Shown here piece after piece: positions 25,454 to 34,641 of a stretch of 64,000 nucleotides of DNA. The stretch is from Mycolicibacter arupensis (GTDB lineage Bacteria > Actinomycetota > Actinomycetes > Mycobacteriales > Mycobacteriaceae): positions 1 to 64,000 of the forward strand of contig NZ_MVHH01000005.1 in the NCBI RefSeq assembly GCF_002086515.1. Direction: 5' to 3'. A model generated the notes under the pieces. It had not been told where the DNA came from and searched no databases. It saw nothing but the letters and a program-made list of their open reading frames with translations. The position numbers and the translations under genes are program-made. Every line of letters begins with the position of its first letter. Position 1 is the first letter of the stretch.

Positions 25454-25480
25454 GGGAACTTCACAGGGTTCGCTCGCGTT
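25454..25480 (+). promoter_or_regulatory. SigH/SigE-like promoter for rbpA
   Basis: GGGAAC, exactly 18 nt, GTT, about 47-74 bp before the rbpA start. This fits the GGAA(C/T)-N18-GTT consensus of thiol/heat stress sigma factors SigH (SigR in Streptomyces), and rbpA is a known SigR target in Streptomyces. Confidence 0.55.
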
Positions 25481-25527
25481 GACCATCGCGAGGCATATTT
25501 CATTGATAGGCATAAGGAGAGTGGGTC

Positions 25528-25863
25528 ATGGCTGATCGTGTTCTGCGGGGCAGTCGGCTGGGAGCCGTGAGCTACGAGACCGACCGCAACCACGACCTGG
25601 CGCCGCGCCGCATGGCGCGCTACCGCACCGACAACGGCGAAGAGTTCGAGGTTCCCTTCGCCGACGACGCGGAGCTCCCCGGCACCTGGATGTGCAAGAA
25701 CGGTATGGAAGGCGCACTGCTCGAGGGCGACGTGCCCGAGCCGAAGAAGGTCAAGCCGCCGCGCACCCACTGGGACATGCTGCTGGAGCGCCGCTCGGTC
25801 GAGGAACTCGAGGAGCTGCTCAAGGAGCGCCTTGAGCTGATCAAGACCAAACGGCGGGGCTGA
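25528..25863 (+). CDS. rbpA: RNA polymerase-binding protein RbpA
   Basis: 111 residues, the full length of mycobacterial RbpA. The N-terminal core (LGAVSYETDRNHDLAPR), the zinc-less barrel domain with WMCKNG, and the sigma-binding C-terminal helices (MLLERRSVEELEELLKERL) are present. It binds sigma A/B and the polymerase clamp and stabilises the open complex; it is essential in mycobacteria. AAGGAGAG lies 8 nt before the ATG. Confidence 0.97.
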   Translation: MADRVLRGSRLGAVSYETDRNHDLAPRRMARYRTDNGEEFEVPFADDAELPGTWMCKNGMEGALLEGDVPEPKKVKPPRTHWDMLLERRSVEELEELLKERLELIKTKRRG

Positions 25864-25904
25864 GCCCTCGGCTCTGCCCGTCAGGCGCTGGCGACCGCGG
25901 CGGT

Positions 25905-26657
25905 CTAGCCGCGGGCGCCGCGCAGCCGGTTCACCCGGCCGCCGATCCCCCACCGCGCGACCTTGACCATGGCCTCGCGGATGTTGGAACCACTCATCTT
26001 GGATACGCCCAGCTCACGTTCGGTGAACGTGATCGGCACTTCGGTGATGGTGAAGCCGTTGTTGACCGCCCGCCAGGTCAGATCGACCTGGAAGCAGTAC
26101 CCCTTCGAATCGACCGCGTCCAGGCCGATCTTCTCCAGCACTCCGCGACGGTAGGCGCGGTAGCCGGCGGTGATGTCGTGGATTCCGACACCGAGCAACA
26201 CGCGCGCATAGGTATTGGCGGTCTTGGACAGCACCAGCCGACGCACCGGCCAGTTTCGTACCGTCCCGCCGTCGACGTAGCGCGAGCCGATCGCCAGGTC
26301 CGCTCCGGCGTCGATGGCGTCGAGCAACCGGTACAGCTGTTCGGGTGCATGGCTGCCGTCGGCGTCCATCTCCACGATCACCTCGTAGTCGCGGTCCAGG
26401 CCCCAGGCGAATCCGGCCAGGTAGGCGGCGCCCAGTCCGGCTTTGGAGGTGCGGTGCATCACGTGGATGCGGGTCGGGTCGGCGGCCGCCCGCTCGTCGG
26501 CGAGTTTGCCGGTGCCGTCGGGGCTGCCGTCGTCGACGACGAGGACGTGCACATCGGGGCGGGCCTGCTGCAGCCGGTCGAGGATGATCGGCAGGTTCTC
26601 CAACTCGTTGTAGGTGGGGATGACCACCAACGTGTGCAGGCTGGGACGCTCACTCAT
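25905..26657 (-). CDS. ppm1: Polyprenol monophosphomannose synthase Ppm1
   Basis: 250 residues of the GT2 family. [22 protein letters not shown] (42-50) and the metal-binding DAD (98-100) are all present. It transfers mannose from GDP-mannose to polyprenyl phosphate, making the donor for lipomannan, lipoarabinomannan and protein mannosylation. The ATG lies inside the end of lnt (8-nt overlap). Here synthase and acyltransferase are two genes, whereas in M. tuberculosis they are fused in one protein. Confidence 0.94.
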   Translation of the reverse strand: MSERPSLHTLVVIPTYNELENLPIILDRLQQARPDVHVLVVDDGSPDGTGKLADERAAADPTRIHVMHRTSKAGLGAAYLAGFAWGLDRDYEVIVEMDADGSHAPEQLYRLLDAIDAGADLAIGSRYVDGGTVRNWPVRRLVLSKTANTYARVLLGVGIHDITAGYRAYRRGVLEKIGLDAVDSKGYCFQVDLTWRAVNNGFTITEVPITFTERELGVSKMSGSNIREAMVKVARWGIGGRVNRLRGARG

Positions 26658-28431
26658 GGGCGCCGTTCCTCCCGTTCTCCGCATCGGCGCCGGTGCGGCC
26701 CCGTTTGTTGTGACGTCGCGTCAACCGCACGCGCATGAAGTTTCCATTTTGCCGTATGGCGGCGACCAGGGCCGCAACGGCCGCTCCGAGCAGCGCCCAC
26801 TGGATGGCCGGCCCCCACTGGGTGGCCGGCGTCAGCGAGGTCTTCAGGTGCAGGCGACCCTCGAGATAGCCGGGTTCGAAGAAGGCGGTGCGGGCGAGCT
26901 CATGGCCGTCGGGGGCGATCATCGCACTGATCCCGGTGGTACCGGCGACGACGACGTAGCGATCGTGTTCGACGGCTCGCACCTTGGCGAACGCCAGTTG
27001 CTGTTCGCTCATGGTCTGGTCGAATGTGGCGTTGTTGGTCGGTACGGCCAGGAGCTGGGCGCCGGCGAGCACCGATTGACGCGGAGCGCGGTCGAAGATC
27101 ACCTCCCAGCAGGTGGCCACCCCGACCGGGACGCCGGCGACGTGCACCACGCCGTCGCCGCGGCCGGGAACGAAGAATCCCGCGCGGTCGGCGTAATCGG
27201 ACAGGTGGCGGAAGAACCCGCGCCACGGCAGGTACTCGCCGAACGGCTGCACGATCCGCTTGTCGTGGCTCTCCCCCACCCCGGTGTGCGGATCCCACAC
27301 CAGCACCGAATTGGATGCGACCGGGTTGTCTCGGGTCCAGCCGGGCGCGGCACGGACCGTGCCCACCAGGATCGGCGCATCGATCGCCTGCGCGGCCAGG
27401 GTGATCTGCCGCGCGGCATCGGCGTTCGTCACGGGGTCGATGTCGGAGGCGTTCTCCGGCCAGATCACGAACAGCGGTTGCGGGGCGCGCCCGTCGGCGA
27501 CATCCTCGGCCAGGCGCAGGGTCTCGCGGACGTGATAGTCGAGCACCTCTCGGCGCTGGGCGTTGAAGTCGAGCCCCAGCCGCGGCACGTTTCCCTGCAC
27601 GGCGGCCACCGTGATGGTCGGTTCGTCGCCCGCGCCCACCCCGGAACGACGCACCCCGGGCCACACCACGACGGCGGTGAGCATGACCAGACACAGGCAC
27701 AGCCCGGGCAGCAGCACCGCGGGCGCACGATCGGTGGATTCGGGTGTCGGTGCACCGCGCAGCCACCGCACGATCTCCAACGTCAACGCGGCTCCCGCGC
27801 AACCGAGCAGTGCCACGCCGGTGGACAGCAAGGGCGCTCCGCCGAGTGCGACCAGGGGCAGCAGCGGGCCGGCGGTCTGGCCGTATCCCACTACACCCCA
27901 AGGGAATCCACCGAACGGAAAGGCCGTCTTCAGCCACTCCTGGGCAGCCCACAGCAGCGCAAACCAGACGGGCCAGCCGGGCAGGTCTCGCACCGTCACG
28001 GCGGCCGCGCCGAACAGCGCCGGAAACAGCGCGCACATCAGGGCCAGGGCCAGCCAGGGCAGTGCTCCGACCAGGCCACCGACCCAGGGCAGCAGCGGCA
28101 CGTAGAACGCCAGGCCGCACAGCAGGCCGTAGCCGAAGCCCCCGGCAATGGTGGTCTCTCGGCGCACCAGTACCCAGGCCAGAAGTGCGAATGCCAGCAC
28201 CGCGGCCCACCACCAATTCAACGGCGGGAAGCTCGAGCGCAACAGCATGCCCGCGCCCACCGAAGCGGCCAGTGGTGCCCAACGGTCGGCCGCGGCGATA
28301 CCGAGGCGCTCCACCCGATTCGGGCCGGCCGGGTCGGGGGCGGCGGTCGGTTCATCGACCGGCACCTCGAAGATCTCCGTGGCCGGTTCGGGCTCGGTCT
28401 CGGCCGCCGGCGTGCCGGTGAGCTCAGCCAT
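26650..28431 (-). CDS. lnt: Apolipoprotein N-acyltransferase Lnt
   Basis: 593 residues. About eight membrane segments in the first 280 residues are followed by a carbon-nitrogen hydrolase domain with the Glu-Lys-Cys triad in [22 protein letters not shown] and ATCWEVIFD. It adds the third acyl chain to lipoproteins, finishing the pathway begun by Lgt, encoded elsewhere in this window. A proline/glutamate-rich cytosolic head (1-37) is added. Overlaps ppm1 and the upstream amidohydrolase by 8 nt each. Confidence 0.93.
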   Translation of the reverse strand: MAELTGTPAAETEPEPATEIFEVPVDEPTAAPDPAGPNRVERLGIAAADRWAPLAASVGAGMLLRSSFPPLNWWWAAVLAFALLAWVLVRRETTIAGGFGYGLLCGLAFYVPLLPWVGGLVGALPWLALALMCALFPALFGAAAVTVRDLPGWPVWFALLWAAQEWLKTAFPFGGFPWGVVGYGQTAGPLLPLVALGGAPLLSTGVALLGCAGAALTLEIVRWLRGAPTPESTDRAPAVLLPGLCLCLVMLTAVVVWPGVRRSGVGAGDEPTITVAAVQGNVPRLGLDFNAQRREVLDYHVRETLRLAEDVADGRAPQPLFVIWPENASDIDPVTNADAARQITLAAQAIDAPILVGTVRAAPGWTRDNPVASNSVLVWDPHTGVGESHDKRIVQPFGEYLPWRGFFRHLSDYADRAGFFVPGRGDGVVHVAGVPVGVATCWEVIFDRAPRQSVLAGAQLLAVPTNNATFDQTMSEQQLAFAKVRAVEHDRYVVVAGTTGISAMIAPDGHELARTAFFEPGYLEGRLHLKTSLTPATQWGPAIQWALLGAAVAALVAAIRQNGNFMRVRLTRRHNKRGRTGADAENGRNGAHE

Positions 28432-30037
28432 GAAGGACCACGCCACGGTGCACGGTGCGCAGGCAACGCGGGCTGGCGCCGGCTTCAAGCACCGGCAGCG
28501 CCGGCACCCGTGCGCGCGGGTCGGTCGACCACCGCTGGACGGTGTCACGCGGAGCTTCGACAGCGAGCGTGCTGGTCTCCCAAACCGCATAGGAGGCGGG
28601 AGCGCCCGGAACCAGGGTGCCGGTGATGCCGTCGTTGATCCCGGCGGCGCGCCAGCCGCCCCGCGTCGACGCCGCGAACGCGGCCCGCACCGACACCGCC
28701 CGTCCCGGGGTGCGGTGATGTGCGGCGGCGCGTACCGCCGCCCAGGGATCCAGCGAGGTCACCGGGCTGTCGGAGCCGAACGCGAGGGGCACGCCTTGGG
28801 ATGCTAACAGCGCAAACGGGTTCATCCCGGCGGCTCGCTCGAGGCCCAACCGTTGGGCGTACATGCCGTCTTCGCCGCCCCAGAGGGCGTCGAAAGCGGG
28901 CTGCATGCTGGCGATCACGCCCCAGGACCCCAGTTTGGCGGCCTGCTCGGCGTCGACCATCTCCAGATGCTCCAGTCGGTGCCCGCAGCGAGCCACCGCG
29001 GCGACCCCGAACTTCGCCACCACCCGTTCCAATGCCTCGACCACCGATGCCGCCGCGGCGTCGCCGATCACGTGGAATCCGGCGGTCACCCCTGCCTCGG
29101 TACAGGCCCACAGGTGGGCGGTGACCGCGTCGGTGTCCAGATGGCACACCCCGGTGCAGCCGGGGGCATCGGCGTAAGGCTCGTGGAGCAACGCGGTGTG
29201 CGAGCCCAGTGCCCCGTCGATGAACAGATCACCGCCGAGCCCGCGAGCGCCGGTGGCCTCGATCAGTGCGCGTGCCTGAGCTGCGGTGCGGACCGGTTCG
29301 CCCCAATAGCCGATGACCTCGACTCCGTGGCCCCCGTGGCTCAACGTGCGCAGTTCCTGCCAGTCGTCGAGGCCGCCGATGTCCGGGCCGGCGCACTCGT
29401 GCACCGCGACGATCCCGGCAGCGGCCGCGGCGTCCAGAGCCGCGACCCGTGCCTCGGCGCGCTGGGCCGCGGTGAGCAGGGTGCCGGCCGCGGCGCGGAC
29501 CAGGTGGTGCTCGTCTCCGGACAGCGGGGCTTGCGCGTCGATTCCCGCGGGCAGCCCGGGTACCAGGTTGCGCAGCGCGGTCGAGGCCAGCGCGGAATGG
29601 ACGTCGGCGCGTGACAGATACGCAGGCCGATCCCCCACCACCGCGTCCAGGGCCTCGGTGGTGGGGGCCGCTGCGTCGGTCCAGCCGGACTCGTCCCAAC
29701 CGTGTCCCCGGATCGGCTCCCCCGGATGTGCTGCGGCGTACTCGGCGATCAACTGCAGGCAGTGCCGTGCCGAGGTGGCCGGCCGAAGGTCCAACCCGGT
29801 GCGGCACAACCCGGTCTCGGTGACGTGGACATGGCTGTCGACGAAGGCCGGGGTGACCAAGGCCCCCTCTAGGTCGTGTACCTCGGCCTGCGGGAACTGG
29901 TGGCGGCCGACATCGTCGCTGCCCAGCCACACCACCAGCCCATCCCGGACTGCCATGGCGGTGGCATCGGGATGACTCGGGCTGTGGACTCGCCCCCCGA
30001 GCAGTAAGGACGCAGGTCTGGCGGTCACAACTGTCAC
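28424..30037 (-). CDS. Amidohydrolase (YtcJ-like)
   Basis: About 537 residues from a GTG; a second GTG three codons later is possible. The metal-binding HxH ([12 protein letters not shown]), later His-containing segments ([11 protein letters not shown]) and the catalytic Asp ([10 protein letters not shown]) mark a TIM-barrel amidohydrolase. Substrate unknown. It occupies the place of M. tuberculosis Rv2052c between ppm1 and fxsA. Overlap with lnt suggests one operon. Confidence 0.85.
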   Translation of the reverse strand: MTVVTARPASLLLGGRVHSPSHPDATAMAVRDGLVVWLGSDDVGRHQFPQAEVHDLEGALVTPAFVDSHVHVTETGLCRTGLDLRPATSARHCLQLIAEYAAAHPGEPIRGHGWDESGWTDAAAPTTEALDAVVGDRPAYLSRADVHSALASTALRNLVPGLPAGIDAQAPLSGDEHHLVRAAAGTLLTAAQRAEARVAALDAAAAAGIVAVHECAGPDIGGLDDWQELRTLSHGGHGVEVIGYWGEPVRTAAQARALIEATGARGLGGDLFIDGALGSHTALLHEPYADAPGCTGVCHLDTDAVTAHLWACTEAGVTAGFHVIGDAAAASVVEALERVVAKFGVAAVARCGHRLEHLEMVDAEQAAKLGSWGVIASMQPAFDALWGGEDGMYAQRLGLERAAGMNPFALLASQGVPLAFGSDSPVTSLDPWAAVRAAAHHRTPGRAVSVRAAFAASTRGGWRAAGINDGITGTLVPGAPASYAVWETSTLAVEAPRDTVQRWSTDPRARVPALPVLEAGASPRCLRTVHRGVVLHG

Positions 30038-30071
30038 GACGTAGAAAGTACGGGTCGGCGCTGGCTGCGGG

Positions 30072-30572
30072 TCAGCCGACCGGGAGGGCGCGCTGGGGCC
30101 CCTCGGTGTCGTCAGTGACATCGAGCCACTCGGCGTCGATGTAGTCGGCCCGGCTCCCGGGCACCCGCCGGCTGCTGTACCACTGGCGGCCGATCGTGGC
30201 GGCCGCCAGCAGCGGGGTGTGCCGGCCCAGCGCCGTGGCGGCCACCGCGGCCAGCAGGGGGCGGGCGGCAGCTCGGGTCTGGGGTGCCAGGAGCAGCAGA
30301 CCCAGCACGGTGGTGACCGGGCCGGGAACCAGGACCAGCACGGTGCCGGCCGTGACCAGCCCGCTGTCGGCGAGCACACCGGGATCGGCGGGCTTGCGTA
30401 ACCGATGGATCTGGCGCTTGAGCTGGGCGCTCGCCAGTATCAACCCGGCCAGGAACGCGCCCAGCAGGAGCAGCGTGGTCCAGCCGAAACCGAACGCCCA
30501 GATCAAGGCGGCAACCGCCGCCACCTCGACCACGACGTACAGCCCGAAGAACCTCAGCACAGCGCTCACCAT
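30072..30572 (-). CDS. fxsA: FxsA-family membrane protein
   Basis: 166 residues with two or three membrane helices (7-27, 32-47, 70-95) and the family loop GVLADSGLVTAGTVLVLVPGPVTTVLGLLLL. FxsA in E. coli modulates phage T7 exclusion; the mycobacterial role is unknown. Same strand as the amidohydrolase, 34 nt apart, and matches Rv2053c by position. A long cytosolic tail ends DAEWLDV. Confidence 0.85.
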   Translation of the reverse strand: MVSAVLRFFGLYVVVEVAAVAALIWAFGFGWTTLLLLGAFLAGLILASAQLKRQIHRLRKPADPGVLADSGLVTAGTVLVLVPGPVTTVLGLLLLAPQTRAAARPLLAAVAATALGRHTPLLAAATIGRQWYSSRRVPGSRADYIDAEWLDVTDDTEGPQRALPVG

Positions 30573-30646
30573 GCCCTATCAACGTGCGGGCCGGGAAGGT
30601 GGTTCCATGCCTGTCGCGGGGACGGTCGGGCCGCAATACTGAGGCG

Positions 30647-31348
30647 ATGACGATCATCCGACTCGAGGCGCCCGCCGGTCCCCTCGACGCCCTGCTGGAA
30701 GTTCCGGACGGGCCGGGGCCGTGGCCCGGCGTGGTGCTGATCCACGACGCGATCGGGTATGGCCGGGATATGCAGGCTATCTCCGAACGCGTCGCCAGCG
30801 CGGGCTATCTCGCGCTGTCGCCGAACCTGTACTCCCGCGGTGGCCGGGCGCGCTGCATCACCCGCGTGTTTCGGGACCTGCTGACCCAGCGCGGGCGCGC
30901 CCTCGAGGACATTCTGGCCGCCCGAGACCAGCTGCTGGGCATGCCGGAGTGCTCGGGCGCGGTAGGGATCGCGGGCTTTTGTATGGGCGGCCAGTTCGCC
31001 TTGATCCTGTCGTCCAGGGGATTCGGCGCCGCTGCTCCGTTCTACGGTGTCCCTCTGCCCCGGCACCTGGAGCAGACCCTGGACGGCGCCTGCCCCATCG
31101 TCGCCAGCTTCGGTGGCCGCGACCTGATGGGCAAGGGCGCCGCTGACCGGCTCCGTCAGGTGGTCGAGGGCAAGAACATCGAGCACGACATCAAGGTGTA
31201 TCCGGGGGCGGGGCACAGCTTCGCCAACCAGTTGCCGGCCCAGCCACTGATCCGCATCGCAGGTTTCGGTTATGACGAGGCCGCGACCGCGGATGCCTGG
31301 GAGCGGGTGTTCGCATTCTTCGGCGAGCACTTGAGCACTGTGTCGTGA
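30647..31348 (+). CDS. Dienelactone hydrolase family protein
   Basis: 233 residues of the alpha/beta-hydrolase dienelactone hydrolase type. The triad is C112 (GFCMGG), D159 (GGRD) and H190 (GAGHSF). The nucleophile is Cys, as in true dienelactone hydrolases. Substrate unknown. The ATG is favoured over an upstream one because the family begins with IRLEAPAGPLDALLEVPDG. Position equals Rv2054, divergent from fxsA. Confidence 0.88.
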   Translation: MTIIRLEAPAGPLDALLEVPDGPGPWPGVVLIHDAIGYGRDMQAISERVASAGYLALSPNLYSRGGRARCITRVFRDLLTQRGRALEDILAARDQLLGMPECSGAVGIAGFCMGGQFALILSSRGFGAAAPFYGVPLPRHLEQTLDGACPIVASFGGRDLMGKGAADRLRQVVEGKNIEHDIKVYPGAGHSFANQLPAQPLIRIAGFGYDEAATADAWERVFAFFGEHLSTVS

Positions 31349-31392
31349 CGGTTCGGGATCGGCCCCGCAGCCGGCGGCGCGGGTGTTTCGGT

Positions 31393-31788
31393 CTAGCCGG
31401 CAGCCGGCTCGGCCGCGGTGAGCGCCAGGCCGATATTGGTGCGCATGCCGCCCCGCAGCTTGCTGAAGAAGTTGAACACCGGACCGATGAGCGGGTAACG
31501 CTTGCCGATGGCTGAATAGACGGCCCCGTTGTCGGCTTTGTCCAACACGGTGGCAACGGCTTCGATCGGCTCGCTCTTGGGGCGCCCCCGCACATCGCAG
31601 ATCGCCAGGGTGACGCGCGGCGTGTTGCGGATCCTTCTGACCTTCCAGGACGACTCCTGCGTGATCACCAGGAGGCGATCACCGTCGGGTGCGGCCCATA
31701 CCGGGGTGGGCTTGGGCCGCCCATCCTTGGTGAACGTGGTGAGCAGCACGTAGTCAGACTTGGCGATCTGGGCGAAAGTGGGGGCCAT
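31393..31788 (-). CDS. PPOX-class (split-barrel) F420/FMN oxidoreductase
   Basis: 131 residues of the flavin/deazaflavin split-barrel fold: FAQIAKSDYVLLTTFTKDGRPKPTPVW, then ESSWKVRRIRNTPRVTLAICDVRG. Mycobacterial members usually use coenzyme F420. The partner substrate is unknown. The C-terminus is truncated relative to enzymes with a third strand pair, but within family range. Resembles the M. tuberculosis Rv2061c group. Confidence 0.82.
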   Translation of the reverse strand: MAPTFAQIAKSDYVLLTTFTKDGRPKPTPVWAAPDGDRLLVITQESSWKVRRIRNTPRVTLAICDVRGRPKSEPIEAVATVLDKADNGAVYSAIGKRYPLIGPVFNFFSKLRGGMRTNIGLALTAAEPAAG

Positions 31789-31820
31789 GACCGCGAACCT
31801 ACCCCTGACGCGCGCGTTTG

Positions 31821-32138
31821 TTACAGCGGCGGGCGGTTAGCGATGGGGTACAGATCGGCGAGCTTGGGCAGCGCGGGGCTGGGCTGCTCGGCGTCGACGA
31901 AGTCTGCCACCGCGTCCAGGGTGATGAGCCCATAGCGGACCAGCAGATCAACCGCGTTCAGTCCGAAGTGGGTGGCCACCTTGATCAGGTTGTCCGCGGT
32001 GATCAGACGTCCTTCGTGGGCGGCCTTGTAGTAGGCGGATTTCCGGTAACCGAAGGCTTGGTATACCTCTGTCGCAGGAAGCGGCCGTCCGACCAGGTAC
32101 GGCAGCACGACCGAGGGGTCTTTTTTGCGATCGTCCAT
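31821..32138 (-). CDS. Small helix-turn-helix protein (repressor-like)
   Basis: 105 residues. A predicted HTH (LPATEVYQAFGYRKSAYYKAAHEGRLITADNLIKVATHFGLNAVDLLVRYGLI) fills most of the chain, with a short acidic tail. The arrangement recalls small actinobacterial and phage-type repressors, but no phage genes are nearby. The upstream region is AT-rich and carries a dyad. It sits where the gene order skips from an Rv2061c-like to an Rv2073c-like gene. Confidence 0.7.
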   Translation of the reverse strand: MDDRKKDPSVVLPYLVGRPLPATEVYQAFGYRKSAYYKAAHEGRLITADNLIKVATHFGLNAVDLLVRYGLITLDAVADFVDAEQPSPALPKLADLYPIANRPPL

Positions 32139-32171
32139 GGTTTTCGACTCTAGATCCTGTCATGTCGAATA

Positions 32172-32186
32172 GTTAAGAGAATTAAC
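32172..32186. promoter_or_regulatory. Dyad upstream of the HTH gene
   Basis: GTTAA-GAGAA-TTAAC, centred about 40 bp before the HTH start codon, in a locally AT-rich stretch (32165-32215). A plausible autoregulatory operator for the neighbouring repressor-like protein; inferred from position and symmetry. Confidence 0.4.
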
Positions 32187-32277
32187 CGGAAATTCTTCAT
32201 ATTTTTCGACCCGCCAGGTATGTCGGATCACGTCCATATCGTACGAGACGCCCGACTCTCGCCCCCGCGGGGGGATG

Positions 32278-33027
32278 TTAACGGGGCATCCGGCGCCAGA
32301 GGGTTTGCGGCAATGCCTTGAGCACCGTGAACAACGGGCGCAGGGCCCACGGCACCCACACACTGCGACGGCCCCGACGCAGCGCCCGGGCTGCCGCCGC
32401 ACCCACCTGCTGCGGAGTGCTGGACAACGGTGCCGGATCCATACCGGCCGTCATCCGGCCCACCACGAAACCTGGCCGTACGATCAGCAGCCGCACTCCC
32501 GTGCCGTGCAGCGAATCGGCGAGCCCGCTGGCGAAACCCTCCAGGCCGGCCTTCGCCGAACCGTAGACATAGTTGGCCCGGCGCACGCGCACGCCCGCCA
32601 CCGAGGAGAACACCACCATCTGGCCGCGGCCGGCGGCCCGCATGGCCACGGACAGCTCTGTGAGCAGGCTGATCTGCGCCACATAGTCGGTATGCACGAC
32701 GGCCACCGCATGTGCGGCATCGACCTCGGCGCGGGCCTGATCGCCCAGGACGCCGAAGGCCAGCACGGCGGTGCCGATCGGCCCATGTTCTTCGATGATC
32801 GACGCCACCAGCGCGGCATGGCCGGTGAGGTCGTCGGCGTCGAACTCCTTCGTGTGCACCGCCGCGGCCCCCGCGGCCCGCACCGCCGCCACCTCGGCGT
32901 CGAGCCGATCGGCCGACCTCGCGGCCAGCACCACCGTCGCCCCCGGCGCCAACCGCTGCGCCAGCTCGGCGCCGATCTCGCTGCGGCCACCGAAAATCAC
33001 CACCGGCCCGTCAACCGTGTCGTTCAC
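32278..33027 (-). CDS. SDR oxidoreductase, DprE2-like (Rv2073c-like)
   Basis: 249 residues. The cofactor loop is FGGRSEIG, as in the DprE2 (decaprenylphosphoryl 2-keto-ribose reductase) group rather than classical TGxxxGxG, with NADP-type AARS after strand 2. Catalytic S (VVFSSVAG) and YxxxK (YVYGSAKAG) are present. Gene pairing with the next gene matches Rv2073c-Rv2074. Start GTG 7 nt after GATAAT, a likely leaderless transcript. Confidence 0.85.
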   Translation of the reverse strand: MNDTVDGPVVIFGGRSEIGAELAQRLAPGATVVLAARSADRLDAEVAAVRAAGAAAVHTKEFDADDLTGHAALVASIIEEHGPIGTAVLAFGVLGDQARAEVDAAHAVAVVHTDYVAQISLLTELSVAMRAAGRGQMVVFSSVAGVRVRRANYVYGSAKAGLEGFASGLADSLHGTGVRLLIVRPGFVVGRMTAGMDPAPLSSTPQQVGAAAARALRRGRRSVWVPWALRPLFTVLKALPQTLWRRMPR

Positions 33028-33034
33028 GGCTGTG

Positions 33035-33054
33035 ATTATCGCCTGCGCTAGCGT
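33035..33054. promoter_or_regulatory. Back-to-back -10 boxes of the SDR and F420 reductase genes
   Basis: GATAAT on the minus strand (33040-33035) ends 7 nt before the SDR GTG. TAGCGT on the plus strand (33049-33054) ends 8 nt before the ATG of the reductase. The spacer between the two genes is only 35 bp, so polymerases starting in each direction would occlude each other. Confidence 0.5.
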
Positions 33055-33062
33055 GGGCGGTG

Positions 33063-33476
33063 ATGGCGAACGCGACGACTCGACTGACCAGTGACGCGTT
33101 GGCGTTTCTCACCGAACGCCACCTGGCGATGCTGACGACCCTGCGGTCCGATGGCTCACCGCACGTGGTTGCGGTGGGATTCACCTTCGATCCGAAAACC
33201 CATATCGCCCGCGTGATCACCACGGGTGGTTCGCAGAAGGCGGTCAACGCCGAGCGGGCAGGGGTTGCGGTGCTCAGCCAGGTCGACGGGGCCCGCTGGC
33301 TCTCACTGGAGGGCAGCTCGACGGTCAGCGACGCCCCCGCGGCCGTTCGTGACGCCGAGCTGCGGTACGCCCAGCGCTACCGCACTCCGCGGGTCAATCC
33401 GCAACGCGTCGTGATCGAAGTCCAGGTGGAACGGGTGTTGGGCTCATCCGACCTGCTCGACCGCGGCGACCGCTAA
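33063..33476 (+). CDS. F420-dependent biliverdin reductase (Rv2074-like)
   Basis: 137 residues, the same length as M. tuberculosis Rv2074, with near-matching segments [12 protein letters not shown]-type, [20 protein letters not shown] and GARWLSLEG. Rv2074 reduces biliverdin to bilirubin with F420H2, thought to help against oxidative stress. A GTG one codon upstream could also start it. Its TAA overlaps the convergent pepE stop (CTAA). Confidence 0.88.
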   Translation: MANATTRLTSDALAFLTERHLAMLTTLRSDGSPHVVAVGFTFDPKTHIARVITTGGSQKAVNAERAGVAVLSQVDGARWLSLEGSSTVSDAPAAVRDAELRYAQRYRTPRVNPQRVVIEVQVERVLGSSDLLDRGDR

Positions 33477-34606
33477 CCGGCCGATTCGCGCACCGGCACC
33501 ACCACCAGGTCGTGGGGCCGATTGTTCACCGACTCCGCCCCGTCGGCGGTGACGATCACGATGTCTTCGATCCGGGCTCCCCACTGGCCGGGAAAATAGA
33601 TCCCGGGCTCGACTGAGAACGCCATTCCCACGGCGAGTTCGTCGTCATTGCCCGCAACGATGTACGGCTCCTCATGCACCGACAGGCCGATACCGTGCCC
33701 GGTGCGATGCACGAAGTAGTCCGCCAAGCCCGCCTGCGCCAGGACATCGCGGGCCGCCGCGTCGACCTGCTGGGCCGTCACTCCGGGCCGGACAGCGGCC
33801 ACCGCGCTGCGCTGGGCCTCCTGGAGGGCAGAATACCGCTGTGCGACAACGGAATCAGGCTCGCCCAGGCTGTAGGTTCTGGTCGAGTCGGAGTTGTACC
33901 CCGGCTCGACCGGACCGCCGATGTCCACCACGACGATGTCACCGGCCTGCAGCACACGGTCGGAGCACTCATGGTGCGGGTCGGCGCCGTTGGGACCCGA
34001 ACCCACAATGATGAAGGCGACGTCGGAGTGGCCTTCGGCCACGATCGCCTCGGCGATATCGGCGGCGACGTCAGCTTCGGTGCGTCCGGGCACCAAGAAC
34101 TCCGGTACCCGGGCGTGCACTCGATCGATGGCCGCGCCCGCCCTGCGCAGGGCGTCGATCTCGCTGGGGTCCTTGACCATACGCAGATCACGTAAGACCC
34201 CGGTGGCCAACACCGGTGTCGTGCCGAGCACGTCGGCCAGGGGCAACAGGTGCAGAGCGGGCATCGAATCGGTGACCGCCACCGCCGCCGGACCGCCCAG
34301 GGCCTCGGCGACCAACCGGTACGGGTCCTCGCCGTCGACCCAGTCGCGCATCGCGATCCCGAGGTCGGCCGCCGCCGATTCCCGAAGCGCCGCCAGCTCC
34401 AGGCGCGGCACCACCACGGTCGGCGATCCCGAGACCGGCAACACCAGGGCGGTGAGGCGCTCGAATGTCTGGGCCCGGGAGCCGATCAGATAGCGCAGGT
34501 CGTAGCCGGGCGTGATCACCAGGCCGGCCAGGCCGGCTTTCGCGGCGGCGGCGGCCGCGGCGGCCAGTCGGTGGGCGTAGACGCTGCTGTCGAACCGGGG
34601 AGTCAC
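33473..34606 (-). CDS. pepE: Xaa-Pro dipeptidase-type M24 peptidase PepE
   Basis: 377 residues. The C-terminal pita-bread domain has the five metal ligands in [28 protein letters not shown] and RIEDIV. It would cleave dipeptides ending in proline in the cytosol. Position beside the Rv2090-like nuclease equals Rv2089c. GTG start exactly 6 nt after TAGCCT. Confidence 0.93.
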   Translation of the reverse strand: MTPRFDSSVYAHRLAAAAAAAAKAGLAGLVITPGYDLRYLIGSRAQTFERLTALVLPVSGSPTVVVPRLELAALRESAAADLGIAMRDWVDGEDPYRLVAEALGGPAAVAVTDSMPALHLLPLADVLGTTPVLATGVLRDLRMVKDPSEIDALRRAGAAIDRVHARVPEFLVPGRTEADVAADIAEAIVAEGHSDVAFIIVGSGPNGADPHHECSDRVLQAGDIVVVDIGGPVEPGYNSDSTRTYSLGEPDSVVAQRYSALQEAQRSAVAAVRPGVTAQQVDAAARDVLAQAGLADYFVHRTGHGIGLSVHEEPYIVAGNDDELAVGMAFSVEPGIYFPGQWGARIEDIVIVTADGAESVNNRPHDLVVVPVRESAG

Positions 34607-34612
34607 GCCATC

Positions 34613-34634
34613 AGGCTAACGGGCCAAATAGGCT
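34613..34634. promoter_or_regulatory. Back-to-back -10 boxes of pepE and the nuclease gene
   Basis: TAGCCT on the minus strand (34618-34613) ends 6 nt before the pepE GTG. TAGGCT on the plus strand (34629-34634) ends 7 nt before the nuclease GTG. The whole divergent region is 35 bp, so both mRNAs should be leaderless and the two -35 regions overlap the opposite promoter or coding start. Confidence 0.6.
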
Positions 34635-34641
34635 GGACGCC

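Noticed and set aside
28424-30379. Longer amidohydrolase start overlapping fxsA
   Set aside because: The extra N-terminus (Trp/Cys/Pro-rich) is fxsA read in another frame; the family begins near [11 protein letters not shown].
31821-32186. Prophage at the HTH gene
   Set aside because: No integrase, attachment repeats or phage structural genes in the window; only a single repressor-like gene.
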